Made by a program: the position numbers and the translations under genes
Notes under the pieces: generated by a model
What the model was told of the DNA's origin: nothing
Database searches by the model: none
Seen by the model: only the letters and a program-made list of their open reading frames with translations
Part shown: piece after piece, positions 43,993 through 52,963 of the stretch
Position numbering within the stretch: position 1 is the first letter of the stretch
Layout of the letters: every line of letters starts with the position of its first letter
NCBI GenBank assembly: GCA_024695465.1
Contig: JAILID010000025.1
Span: 41,481-105,480 of the forward strand
From: Lachnospiraceae bacterium
GTDB taxonomy: Bacteria > Bacillota > Clostridia > Lachnospirales > Lachnospiraceae
DNA: 64,000 bases
Reading direction: 5' to 3'

Positions 43993-45198
43993 ATGTTTGA
44001 TTTATCTAACTTTGTTAGTCTATATGTAACAAAACGAAATACATCGATGTTTAGCGCGGATATCATGTTATATAAGGACGAATTGAGCAGCAGAATTAAA
44101 GGAAAAACGGTTCTTGTCATTGGAGGAGCAGGTTCTATTGGTTCCTCTTTTATCAAAGCTCTCCTGCCGTTCAAACCATCTGTGCTGGTAGTGGTCGATA
44201 TAAATGAGAACGGGTTAGCTGAATTAACAAGAGATCTTCGCTCCACTAAAGATATGTATGTTCCGGATCATTATTTCACTTATCCTATGGATTTTGCCTC
44301 TCCTGTCTTTGAAAAGGTTTTTAGAAAATATGGAGGATTTGATATAGTAGGGAATTTTTCTGCCCACAAGCACGTTCGCTCTGAAAAAGACGTTTTTTCC
44401 ATAGAGGCTTTGCTGCAGAACAATGTTCTTCATGCAAAACGATTGCTTGATCTTCTTTCCGAGTATCCGCCCGAGGAATATTTTTGCGTTTCAACAGATA
44501 AAGCGGCCAATCCTGTAAATATTATGGGCGCTTCCAAACGAATCATGGAAGATGTTATTTTCAGCTATTCTGATAAGTATCCTGTGAAAACTGCCCGTTT
44601 TGCCAATGTGGCATTTTCAAATGGCTCACTGCTGGCAGGTTTTTTGGCACGTATCCAGAAGCAGCAGCCATTGTCAGCCCCTTCTGATATCCGTCGATAT
44701 TTTGTAAGTCTGGAAGAGTCGGGGCAGATTTGCCTGCTTTCATGTATTCTCGGAGAAAACCGCGATATTTTCTTCCCGAAGCTGGAATCAGAACAGATGA
44801 TGACTTTTGACGCCATTGGAACGGAGCTGCTTAGAGTTCACGGATATGAGATATTGGAATGCAGTTCGGATGAAGAAGCAATTAATGAGGCTGAGAAACT
44901 GAAGAAGGGCAGTACTGTCTATCCGGTTCATTATTCGACTTCGGATACCTCCGGTGAAAAACCATTTGAAGAATTTGTAACTGAGCAAGAGAAGGCAGAA
45001 TATGACAGGTTTAAATCACTGGGAGTAATAACGGGGAAGGAGATACCTGACAGAAATAAAATCGAAAGGCTATTTAAGGAACTTAACGAGGTATTTAGCC
45101 GGGATACCACTAAGGAAGAGATTATTGATATCATACATCAGTACCTGCCGAATTTTGAACATATTGAAACAGGAAAATCATTAGACAGTAAGATGTAA
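43993..45198 (+). CDS. NDP-sugar 4,6-dehydratase, LegB-like (FlaA1/CapD type)
   Basis: A 401-residue SDR-fold protein of the PglF/FlaA1/CapD group that oxidises and dehydrates an NDP-HexNAc to the 4-keto-6-deoxy sugar. The nucleotide-binding loop is GGAGSIGSS, the STDKAANPVNIMGASK segment carries the catalytic region with Met in place of Tyr in YxxxK, and a C-terminal extension of about 100 residues follows. ATG 43993 fits GAGGAG nine bases upstream; ATG 43984 would overlap it. The following genes complete a legionaminic acid route, where this is step one, probably on GDP-GlcNAc given the PtmE-like gene. A UDP substrate is possible. Confidence 0.82.
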   Translation: MFDLSNFVSLYVTKRNTSMFSADIMLYKDELSSRIKGKTVLVIGGAGSIGSSFIKALLPFKPSVLVVVDINENGLAELTRDLRSTKDMYVPDHYFTYPMDFASPVFEKVFRKYGGFDIVGNFSAHKHVRSEKDVFSIEALLQNNVLHAKRLLDLLSEYPPEEYFCVSTDKAANPVNIMGASKRIMEDVIFSYSDKYPVKTARFANVAFSNGSLLAGFLARIQKQQPLSAPSDIRRYFVSLEESGQICLLSCILGENRDIFFPKLESEQMMTFDAIGTELLRVHGYEILECSSDEEAINEAEKLKKGSTVYPVHYSTSDTSGEKPFEEFVTEQEKAEYDRFKSLGVITGKEIPDRNKIERLFKELNEVFSRDTTKEEIIDIIHQYLPNFEHIETGKSLDSKM

Positions 45199-45211
45199 AA
45201 AGGAAAAAATT

Positions 45212-46390
45212 ATGGAAAAATTTATACCTTTATCGATTCCTAACTTTGAGGGAAATGAAGAAAAATACGTTGTTGAGGCAATAGCTTCTACTTATGTGTC
45301 AACTGTTGGCGGATTTACAGTTGAATTAGAGAAAAAGTTAGCTTCATTCCTAAAAGCAGAGAACGTTGCTGTTTGCCAGAGCGGCACATCTGCTCTCCAT
45401 CTTTCAATTGTTGAAGCAGGGGTGAAACCAGGAGATATTGTACTCGTTCCGCCGGTCACGTTTATTGCAGCTGTTAATCCGGTTAAATACCAATTTGCCA
45501 GGCCTGTATTTATAGACTGCGATAATAGTTTTTGCATGGATCCTGACAAGCTCCGGGCTTTTTGCGAAGAAGAGTGCGAATGGGATGGTGAGACTTTACG
45601 GCACCATGGCGCCGATGTAAAAGCAATTGTAGTTGTTCATGTATTTGGAAATATGGCTGATATGGAATCCATCATGGATACAGCTCATAAGTATAACATT
45701 AAGGTCATTGAAGATGCTACGGAAGCTTTGGGAACTTATTATACAGAGGGACCTTATGCCGGAAAGTATGCAGGTACGATAGGCGATTTTGGATGCTATA
45801 GCTTTAATGGAAATAAGATTATTACAACCGGCGGCGGAGGAGCAGTGACGGCCGGCGATTCAATGCGTGTAGATCATATCAGATTTCTTTCAACTCAAGC
45901 TAAAACGGATCCTCATTTTTACATCCATGACGAGGTCGGATATAACTATCGTATGACAAATCTTCAGGCCGCTTTGGGTGTGGCGCAGATGGAGGAACTG
46001 CCAGAGTTTATAAGAAGAAAGCAGCAAAACTACAGGCTCTATGAGGAATTATTTGAAAATTTTGAGTATGCTAAGCTGATGCCGTTCAGAAAAGGAGTGG
46101 AATCGAATAAATGGTTCTATTCGCTTAATATTGATATGGATCGTGTGAAAGCCTCAATGCGGGAGATTATACTTGCATGTCATGATAGAGGTTTTGAAAC
46201 CAGGGCTATTTGGGGACTTATCAATGAGCAGAAACCTTATCAGGGTGAAGAGACTTATAAAATTGAAAAAGCAACATATTATGCGAGAAGAATTCTGAAC
46301 ATTCCTTCCAGTACTCAAATCCGTGCAGAGGATATTCGATACGTGGCTGAGCAGCTAAAGCAGCTGCTGAGGGAGTTTGTCAATGGATAA
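45212..46390 (+). CDS. legC: LegC-family PLP-dependent sugar aminotransferase
   Basis: A 392-residue DegT/DnrJ/EryC1/StrS aminotransferase that adds the 4-amino group to the 4-keto sugar made by the LegB-like enzyme. The PLP Lys202 sits in SFNGNKIITTGGGG, the cofactor Asp is in VIEDATEALG, and the N-terminus IPLSIPNFEGNE is typical for the LegC subgroup. It starts 13 bases after the preceding stop behind AAAAAGGA and overlaps the next gene by eight bases, as expected in a tightly packed operon. Confidence 0.88.
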   Translation: MEKFIPLSIPNFEGNEEKYVVEAIASTYVSTVGGFTVELEKKLASFLKAENVAVCQSGTSALHLSIVEAGVKPGDIVLVPPVTFIAAVNPVKYQFARPVFIDCDNSFCMDPDKLRAFCEEECEWDGETLRHHGADVKAIVVVHVFGNMADMESIMDTAHKYNIKVIEDATEALGTYYTEGPYAGKYAGTIGDFGCYSFNGNKIITTGGGGAVTAGDSMRVDHIRFLSTQAKTDPHFYIHDEVGYNYRMTNLQAALGVAQMEELPEFIRRKQQNYRLYEELFENFEYAKLMPFRKGVESNKWFYSLNIDMDRVKASMREIILACHDRGFETRAIWGLINEQKPYQGEETYKIEKATYYARRILNIPSSTQIRAEDIRYVAEQLKQLLREFVNG

Positions 46391-47432
46391 ACAGGAGATT
46401 AAACAATTTATAGGCACCGGTGATCTTACTCTCTCACGCGCAATGCAGGAGATAGATGCAAATGCAAATGGTATTCTCTTCATTGTCAACGACAATGGTG
46501 TTCTTATCGGCTGCTTAACAGATGGTGATATTCGTCGTTTTCTTCTGTCCGGGGGAAGATTGGACGATAAAGCTATTGATGCGGCAAATAAAAATCCGAA
46601 AGTGGCCTATGGATTGGAGGAGGCAAAGGTTCTGTATCATAAGAAAAATTATATTATGATTCCTGTTATCGATAATAACGGGCAAATCATTGATTTATTT
46701 AATGGAGAAAGAACCTCAATAAAAGCACGAAATCCTCTTCATACGCCTGTCGTAATTAACGCCGGAGGAAAAGGTACCCGGCTTGAGCCATATACGAAAA
46801 TTCTCCCGAAACCGCTCATTCCTGTCGGCGAACTCCCGATCATTGAATTGATTATGAAGGAATACCTGTCTTATGCTTGTAATGAGTTTCACATTATAGT
46901 GAATTATAAGAAGGAACTAATAAAGGCGTATTTTGCTGATAATGAGAATCATTATAATATTTCCTGGTATGATGAAAAAAAGCCTCTGGGAACCGGTGGA
47001 GGATTAAGTCTTCTGAAAAAGAAATTAGACAGTACATTCTTTTTTGCCAACTGTGATGCGCTGCTTACAGCTAATTATGAACGTGTACTGGAGTTTCATA
47101 AGGAAAACAGAAATGTCATTACTATGATTTGCGCATATAAAAACATGACCATACCTTATGGAGTTGTAGATATCGGGATTAACGGTAAAATAGAAGGGAT
47201 GACGGAAAAACCGTCGATGACATTCCTGACCAATACAGGGATTTACCTTGTTGAACCGGAAGTGATTGATGATATTGATGACGATGTTTCAATTGGTTTT
47301 CCTGATATTGTAGAGAGGCAGCGTCAAAAAGGTAAAAAGGTCGCGGCATTTCCCGTTAGTGAAAATGACTGGATGGATATGGGGCAGCTGCATGAGCTTA
47401 ATAAAATGAGGACGAAACTTTACGGAGAGTAA
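46383..47432 (+). CDS. ptmE: CBS-domain sugar-1-phosphate nucleotidyltransferase, PtmE-like
   Basis: A 349-residue protein with two CBS motifs (about 10-120; DNGVLIGCLTDGDIRR, DNNGQIIDLF) fused to a nucleotidyltransferase domain beginning VVINAGGKGTRLEPYTKILPKPLIPVG. This matches PtmE, the GlcN-1-P guanylyltransferase that opens the GDP-linked legionaminic acid pathway of Campylobacter. ATG 46383 follows GAGGGAG; an upstream TTG is less likely. Its substrate GlcN-1-P is the product of GlmM, encoded at 59.5 kb. GTP specificity is inferred from the family. Confidence 0.85.
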   Translation: MDKQEIKQFIGTGDLTLSRAMQEIDANANGILFIVNDNGVLIGCLTDGDIRRFLLSGGRLDDKAIDAANKNPKVAYGLEEAKVLYHKKNYIMIPVIDNNGQIIDLFNGERTSIKARNPLHTPVVINAGGKGTRLEPYTKILPKPLIPVGELPIIELIMKEYLSYACNEFHIIVNYKKELIKAYFADNENHYNISWYDEKKPLGTGGGLSLLKKKLDSTFFFANCDALLTANYERVLEFHKENRNVITMICAYKNMTIPYGVVDIGINGKIEGMTEKPSMTFLTNTGIYLVEPEVIDDIDDDVSIGFPDIVERQRQKGKKVAAFPVSENDWMDMGQLHELNKMRTKLYGE

Positions 47433-47447
47433 ATTGGAGGTAATGTA

Positions 47448-48107
47448 TTGATAGAAAAAGTACTTCTGATTGGCGGAGGCGGACACTGTCATTCTGTTAT
47501 TGACAGCATTGTCAGATCCGGCTTTTGTAAAGAGATAGGAATCGTTGAGAGCGATGAGGAAAACTTCTGTAAACTGAAACAAGACGCCATACTGGCCCCG
47601 TATCTGATTGGAATTGATGATGATCTTCCTGATTTATATAAAGCGGGGTGGACTAAAGCATTTATATCTTTAGGGAGCGTAGGAAATACGAAGGTCAGAA
47701 GAAAGATTTTTTCAAATGCAAGGAAGATAGGATTTGAATTAATAACGGTAATCGATTCATCAGCTGTAGTTTCAAATACAGCTTCTATTGGGGCCGGGTC
47801 TTTTATTGGAAAACGAGCTGTCGTGAACTCGGGAACAAAGATAGGCAGTTGTGCGATTATTAATACCGGATCGGTCATTGAACACGACTGCCTTATTGGT
47901 AATTTTGCACATGTCAGCCCCGGTGCTGTCATTTGCGGACAAGTCAAGATAGGAGATGACTCCCATTTAGGTGCCGGAAGCGTAGTGCGGCAGATGATAT
48001 CGATCGGTACAAACAGCCTGATTGGCATTGGCAGCGTTGTTGTCAAAGATGTTCCTGATGATGTAGAAGCATATGGAAATCCATGTAGAGTGATAAAAAG
48101 AAAATGA
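47448..48107 (+). CDS. LegH/NeuD-type sugar O/N-acetyltransferase
   Basis: A 219-residue acetyltransferase of the PglD/NeuD type. The N-terminal Rossmann-like part starts KVLLIGGGGHCHSVIDSI. The left-handed beta-helix (about 105-215) is made of hexapeptides such as IGSCAIINTGSVIEHDCLIG, with His in IEHDC as probable general base, and the end is VPDDVEAYGNPCRVI. Start TTG 47448 is supported by TTGGAGG seven bases upstream; no in-frame ATG is near. It would acetylate the 4-amino group made by LegC. The stop overlaps the next start (ATGA). Confidence 0.85.
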   Translation: MIEKVLLIGGGGHCHSVIDSIVRSGFCKEIGIVESDEENFCKLKQDAILAPYLIGIDDDLPDLYKAGWTKAFISLGSVGNTKVRRKIFSNARKIGFELITVIDSSAVVSNTASIGAGSFIGKRAVVNSGTKIGSCAIINTGSVIEHDCLIGNFAHVSPGAVICGQVKIGDDSHLGAGSVVRQMISIGTNSLIGIGSVVVKDVPDDVEAYGNPCRVIKRK

Positions 48108-49096
48108 GTGTATATATTATAGCCGAAGCCGGCGTGAATCATAATGGTTGTTTTGAGCTTGCATGTAAACTTGTCGATGCCGCTAAATCTGCAGGCGTTG
48201 ATTGCATTAAGTTCCAAACCTTTAAATCGCAGAATCTTGTCTCATCTAATGCCCAAAAAGCAGAGTATCAAAAGGGAACGACCGGTGATGGATCGCAGGT
48301 TGATATGTTGAAAAAACTGGAATTATCTTATGAAGAGTTTCTGCTCCTTAAAGCCTACTGTGATAAAACAGGTATAACATTTTTGTCCACGCCGTTTGAT
48401 TTGGAAAGTATAGATTTCCTGAATTCTATAGATATGCCTTTTTGGAAAATACCATCCGGTGAGATTACGAATCTTCCGTATCTCCTTGCTTTGGCGAAAA
48501 CCGGAAAACCGGTTGTTATGTCCACCGGGATGTGCGATATGGCAGAAATCAGGGCGGCGATAAAGGTTCTAAGAGAGAACGGAACGAAAGATATAAAACT
48601 GCTTCATTGCAATACAGAATACCCCACTCCATTCGAAGATGTTAATCTTAAGGCGATGGAGACTATGAAGAATGCTTTTGGTCTTGATGTTGGTTACTCT
48701 GATCATACGAAAGGGATAGAAGTTCCTATTGCAGCGGCTGCATTGGGCGCTGTAGTAATAGAAAAACATTTTACTTTAGATCGAAATATGGACGGACCGG
48801 ATCACAAGGCCAGTCTGGAACCGGATGAACTTGCCGGGATGGTTTCCGGTATCCGTCATATTGAGCAGGCGCTTGGAACAGGGGATAAGAAACCATCCTT
48901 ATCTGAGAAGAAGAATATTGCTGCTGCCCGCAAGAGTATTGTGGCTAAAAGAAAGATTAAGATGGGGGATGAACTGACGAAAGACAATATAACCGTTAAG
49001 CGTCCGGGATCAGGGATCAGCCCGATGAAATGGTTTGAGGTTTTAGGGAAAAAAGCGGTCCGAGACTTTGAAGAGGATGAGTTGATAGAAATATGA
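48104..49096 (+). CDS. legI: N,N'-diacetyllegionaminic acid synthase (NeuB family)
   Basis: A 330-residue NeuB-family synthase condensing phosphoenolpyruvate with the 2,4-diacetamido hexose to form the nonulosonic acid. The barrel starts IIAEAGVNHNG and contains KFQTFKS, IPSGEITNLPYL, STGMCDMAEI and HCNTEYPTPFEDVN. A C-terminal SAF (antifreeze-like) domain covers about residues 275-330 (SIVAKRKIKMGDELT). Four-base overlaps with both neighbours tie it to LegH and LegG. The choice of legionaminic over sialic or pseudaminic acid rests on the gene set, not on this protein alone. Confidence 0.9.
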   Translation: MSVYIIAEAGVNHNGCFELACKLVDAAKSAGVDCIKFQTFKSQNLVSSNAQKAEYQKGTTGDGSQVDMLKKLELSYEEFLLLKAYCDKTGITFLSTPFDLESIDFLNSIDMPFWKIPSGEITNLPYLLALAKTGKPVVMSTGMCDMAEIRAAIKVLRENGTKDIKLLHCNTEYPTPFEDVNLKAMETMKNAFGLDVGYSDHTKGIEVPIAAAALGAVVIEKHFTLDRNMDGPDHKASLEPDELAGMVSGIRHIEQALGTGDKKPSLSEKKNIAAARKSIVAKRKIKMGDELTKDNITVKRPGSGISPMKWFEVLGKKAVRDFEEDELIEI

Positions 49097-50247
49097 AAAA
49101 AATTGCTGTCGTTACAACGACAAGGGCGGAGTATGGATTGCTCTCTCCGGTAATTAGAGAACTGCGTAAGCATGAAAGTGAAACTCTTAGAATGGATCTG
49201 ATTGTTTCAGGTACACACTTAAGCAGGCAATATGGTATGACGATTGATGAAATAAAAGAGAGGATAGATTATAAGATACCCATATCCGTAAATTCAGAAA
49301 CAGAATCAGATATCTCAGAGAATCAGGCGGAAGTTTTAGTGAAGTTCACTCAGCTGTTCATTCGAGAACAGTATAATTGTGTACTTTTGTTAGGGGATCG
49401 ATATGAAACGCTGGCGATAGCTATAGCGGCAGGCAATTCGCATACCCCGGTTTTTCACCTTTGCGGCGGAGATACTACAGAGGGAGCTTTAGATGAATGG
49501 ATTCGGCATTCCATAACAAAGATCAGTTATCTTCATTTTGTGACGAATGAGGAAAGCAGAAGAAGAGTCATACAGTTAGGCGAAGATCCTTCCCGAGTGT
49601 TCAATTTCGGCTCAACCAGTATAGATAATATTCTTAAAGCAGCTGACATGAGTAAAATTGAAGCGCTGCAGAGCATTGGATTGGCGGATTGCCGGTATGC
49701 TCTCTGCACCTATCATCCTGTTACGATGGAAACGGGCAGTGTTGATAACCAAATAAATGCTTTTCTCGAAGCGATAGAAGCTTTCCCGGACATTCAGTTT
49801 ATTGTCACGAAATCAAATGCGGATCAGGGCGGAGCAAGAATAAATGCAATATTGGACGAGGCAGAAGGGAAGATAAGAAACCTGCATGTGTTTGCGTCGC
49901 TTGGGATCCGTCGGTATCTTTCATTAATGAGGTACTCCGAGTTTGTTCTTGGAAATTCATCGAGCGGGATTATTGAGGCTCCATCATTTCATGTCCCCAC
50001 TGTGAATATTGGGGACAGGCAAAAAGGAAGGCTTCAGGCTGACAATACTATTAATTGTGCTTCTGATAGAGACAGTATTATAAAGGCAGTGAGGGCTGCG
50101 CTTTCTGATACGCATAAAGCACTTTGCGGAAAAATCTGCAGTCCGTATGGAGACGGTCATGCTTCAATACGGATAGCGGAAAAAACAATAGAAGCAGTCA
50201 CTGAGGATACTATCGAATTAAAAAAGAGATTTTTTAATATTGTGTAA
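49093..50247 (+). CDS. legG: hydrolysing NDP-sugar 2-epimerase, LegG/NeuC-like
   Basis: A 384-residue UDP-GlcNAc 2-epimerase-superfamily enzyme of the NeuC/LegG hydrolysing branch. It releases the nucleotide and inverts C2, giving the free 2,4-diacetamido-trideoxymannose used by LegI. Markers are VTTTRAEYGLLSPVI at the N-terminus, LLGDRYETLAIAIAAG, HLCGGDTTEGALDEWIRHSITK and GNSSSGIIEAPSF. It overlaps the legI stop by four bases. Confidence 0.9.
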   Translation: MKKIAVVTTTRAEYGLLSPVIRELRKHESETLRMDLIVSGTHLSRQYGMTIDEIKERIDYKIPISVNSETESDISENQAEVLVKFTQLFIREQYNCVLLLGDRYETLAIAIAAGNSHTPVFHLCGGDTTEGALDEWIRHSITKISYLHFVTNEESRRRVIQLGEDPSRVFNFGSTSIDNILKAADMSKIEALQSIGLADCRYALCTYHPVTMETGSVDNQINAFLEAIEAFPDIQFIVTKSNADQGGARINAILDEAEGKIRNLHVFASLGIRRYLSLMRYSEFVLGNSSSGIIEAPSFHVPTVNIGDRQKGRLQADNTINCASDRDSIIKAVRAALSDTHKALCGKICSPYGDGHASIRIAEKTIEAVTEDTIELKKRFFNIV

Positions 50248-50257
50248 GGGAAGAATA

Positions 50258-51226
50258 ATGAATATTGTTGTTATTGGACTTGGCTCTATGGGAAAAAGAA
50301 GGATACGTCTGATAAGTGAGATGTACCCGGAATACAAGATTGTCGGCGTAGATGGCCGGGAAGACCGTCGAAATGATGCTGCTTCACTGTTTGGGATTTC
50401 ATGCTGTGAATCAATTTCGGAAATAGAAGAAGCGATTGATTGCGCGTTTATCTGTACATCTCCGCTTTCTCATTCCGGAATTATTACGGATTGTCTTCAA
50501 CGCGGCTGGAATGTTTTCACAGAATTGAATCTGGTATCGCATTCTTATGATCAGAATATAAAACTCGCAAAAGAGAAGAACCGTGTTTTATTTCTTTCTT
50601 CTACATTCTTCTATCGCGAAGAAACAAAATATATCAGTTCAAAAATATCCGCAAACAAAAAGTGGAACTATGTCTATCATATTGGCCAGTATTTACCGGA
50701 TTGGCATCCCTGGGAAAATTATAAGGAATTTTTTATCGGGGATAAAAGATCGAACGGATGCAGGGAAATATTGGCAATTGAGCTTCCCTGGCTGACAAGA
50801 GCGTTTGGTGATGTCGAATCGCTGCAGGTGATATCTGATAAAATGACAGATTTAAACATCGGATTCGATGATAATTATATGATCCAGATCGTACACAAAA
50901 GCGGGAATAAAGGCGCTTTGATCGTTGATGTTGTTTCACCGGCTGCGGTCAGAAAACTGGAAGTTTACTCAGAAAATGCATACTTGTCCTGGAACGGAAC
51001 GCCTGATAGTATCAGCGAGTTCAATAAGAAAACGAAAAAGTTAGAAAATGTTCTCTTACAAGAGGCAGCTGAGCATAAAGATGGCTATAGTGCCTTTATT
51101 GTAGAGAATGCATACAAGAATGAAATAAAGGAGTTTTTCGATGTTGTTCTCCATCAAAAACAGCCATTATATGGATTTGAACAGGATAAGAGGATTCTTG
51201 AAATAATAGATTCAATAGGTGCATAA
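50258..51226 (+). CDS. Gfo/Idh/MocA-like protein lacking the EKP lysine
   Basis: A 322-residue Rossmann-fold protein (VVIGLGSMGKRRIRLI) of the Gfo/Idh/MocA family. ATG 50258 follows AAGGGAAG; an upstream GTG is less likely. Where the family has Glu-Lys-Pro before the active site, this protein reads FTELNLVSHS, so the catalytic Lys appears lost. It shares the segment QYLPDWHPWENY with the next gene (YLPDWRPGQDY), so the pair look like paralogues. It lies inside the legionaminic acid gene set. Either it works as a non-catalytic partner of the next protein or it uses another residue. Role unknown. Confidence 0.78.
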   Translation: MNIVVIGLGSMGKRRIRLISEMYPEYKIVGVDGREDRRNDAASLFGISCCESISEIEEAIDCAFICTSPLSHSGIITDCLQRGWNVFTELNLVSHSYDQNIKLAKEKNRVLFLSSTFFYREETKYISSKISANKKWNYVYHIGQYLPDWHPWENYKEFFIGDKRSNGCREILAIELPWLTRAFGDVESLQVISDKMTDLNIGFDDNYMIQIVHKSGNKGALIVDVVSPAAVRKLEVYSENAYLSWNGTPDSISEFNKKTKKLENVLLQEAAEHKDGYSAFIVENAYKNEIKEFFDVVLHQKQPLYGFEQDKRILEIIDSIGA

Positions 51227-51228
51227 GT

Positions 51229-52161
51229 ATGAACTCAATGAAGGTTTGCTTTGCGGGAGTTGGTTCGATTGCAAGGCGTCATATCAGAAATTTTCATGCT
51301 GTTTGTAAAGAGAAGGGGATTTCTGTTCAAATTGATGCTTATAGAAGATACTATGGAACTGAAGAGGGGGTTTCTCGAATTTATACACAGATTTGCGATG
51401 TTCCGGATGACTATGATATTATTTTCATAACGAATCCTACAGAAATGCATCTTGCATCATTAGAACAGTTCCATGATAAAGGGAAACATTTTTTTATTGA
51501 AAAACCAGTTGTTTCTTTAGGGCAGCTTGAAAAAGCCAGAAGTTTTCCAATAAGAGAAGATTCTGTGTATTATGTAGCAGCTCCGCTTCGATATAATGCA
51601 GTGATTCAATGGATCAGACAGAACGTTTCTTCTGATGATGTCATTTCTGTTCGCAGTATTTCTTCAAGTTATCTGCCTGATTGGCGGCCGGGACAAGATT
51701 ACCGAAAAACGTACAGTGCCCATAGAGATTTGGGCGGCGGCGTCAGTATAGATCTTATTCATGAGTGGGATTATTTATCATATTTGTATGGTTTTCCTCA
51801 GAAGATGTATGCAATGATCGGCAGGAAGTCAGGACTTGAAATAGATAGTGATGATTATGCGATTTATCTTGCCGAATATAAAAATAAGATCATTGAACTG
51901 CATCTTGATTATTTCGGAAGGCATACCATTCGAGAGATTCAGCTGTTTACGAAAGACGATACAATTATTGGAGACATTGCGAATAATAGAATCTTATTCT
52001 TAAATCAGGGCAAAAAGATTGATTTTCATGAACAGCGTGATGACTATCAGAGAAGGGAATTAAGCTGTTTTCTTGATATGATAACGGGACGCTTACCGGT
52101 CGAAAATGGTTTTATGCATGCAATTGATGTGATGGATTTGACACAGGGGAGGGGAGAATAA
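51229..52161 (+). CDS. Gfo/Idh/MocA-family oxidoreductase
   Basis: A 310-residue NAD(P)-dependent sugar oxidoreductase candidate. It has FAGVGSIARRHI at the dinucleotide fold, an intact FIEKP motif near residue 90, and a substrate-domain segment LGGGVSIDLIHEWDYLSYL whose Asp/His pair fits the family. It starts two bases after the preceding gene and its stop overlaps legF by one base (TAATG). It probably modifies an intermediate or the finished nonulosonic acid. The exact reaction cannot be read from sequence. Confidence 0.83.
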   Translation: MNSMKVCFAGVGSIARRHIRNFHAVCKEKGISVQIDAYRRYYGTEEGVSRIYTQICDVPDDYDIIFITNPTEMHLASLEQFHDKGKHFFIEKPVVSLGQLEKARSFPIREDSVYYVAAPLRYNAVIQWIRQNVSSDDVISVRSISSSYLPDWRPGQDYRKTYSAHRDLGGGVSIDLIHEWDYLSYLYGFPQKMYAMIGRKSGLEIDSDDYAIYLAEYKNKIIELHLDYFGRHTIREIQLFTKDDTIIGDIANNRILFLNQGKKIDFHEQRDDYQRRELSCFLDMITGRLPVENGFMHAIDVMDLTQGRGE

Positions 52162-52910
52162 TGAATATACTGTTCACGATTTGCGGAAGAGGGGGTTCGA
52201 AAGGAATCAAAAATAAAAACCTGAAAGATTTTTGCGGGAAACCTCTTGTCTATTATACAGTATCCGTTATTGATTTATATCTGAAGAGACATCCTGAAGC
52301 GGAGGCTGATATTGTTGTGAATTCCGACAGTATGGAATTGCTTAACCTCGTTCAGAATAATGGCCTTAGGAAGGTAAACAGTATTATCAGAGATAAGAAT
52401 CTGGCAGGGGATTTAGTTGGTAAAATAGCCGTTATAAATGATTGTCTGGAGAAGATGAATGAAATAACAGGACAATTATATGATATGGTTGTTGACTTGG
52501 ATATTACTTCTCCTTTAAGGACAGTAGATGACCTTGAAGAGGTCATTAAGGTCCAAAGAGAAAAAAAAGCGGATGTAACAACAACTGCTGTAACAGCACG
52601 GAGAAATCCCTATTTTAACCAGGTCAGGAAGACGGAGCATGGATACAAAAAGGTGATAGAGTCCGCGTTTACTGCGAGGCAGCAGGCACCGGAAATATTT
52701 GATATGAATGCCTCCATTTACGCATATAACCCGGCTTATTTAAAGTCTGGAAAAGGGGTTCTTGAAGGTTATTGCGAAGTGGTTGAAATGTATGATACAG
52801 GCGTCCTTGACCTTGATCATGAAAATGATTTCGAATTAATGCAGATTATTGCCGATTACTTATATAACACAAAAGAAAAGTTCAGGGAAATAAAGACAAA
52901 CATCAGATAA
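52161..52910 (+). CDS. legF: CMP-legionaminic acid synthetase (acylneuraminate cytidylyltransferase family)
   Basis: A 249-residue cytidylyltransferase that activates the nonulosonic acid with CTP. The N-terminal CTP loop is CGRGGSKGIKNKNLK, followed by DLDITSPLRTVDDLEE, and later TARRNPYFNQV and NASIYAYNP, all typical of the NeuA/LegF family. A one-base overlap couples it to the oxidoreductase. It is the last gene of the A+T-rich legionaminic block. Confidence 0.88.
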   Translation: MNILFTICGRGGSKGIKNKNLKDFCGKPLVYYTVSVIDLYLKRHPEAEADIVVNSDSMELLNLVQNNGLRKVNSIIRDKNLAGDLVGKIAVINDCLEKMNEITGQLYDMVVDLDITSPLRTVDDLEEVIKVQREKKADVTTTAVTARRNPYFNQVRKTEHGYKKVIESAFTARQQAPEIFDMNASIYAYNPAYLKSGKGVLEGYCEVVEMYDTGVLDLDHENDFELMQIIADYLYNTKEKFREIKTNIR

Positions 52911-52963
52911 AGGAAATAAAAAAGGGTCCGGCAAACTTAAATGAGGAAAGAGAGATCAAAATA

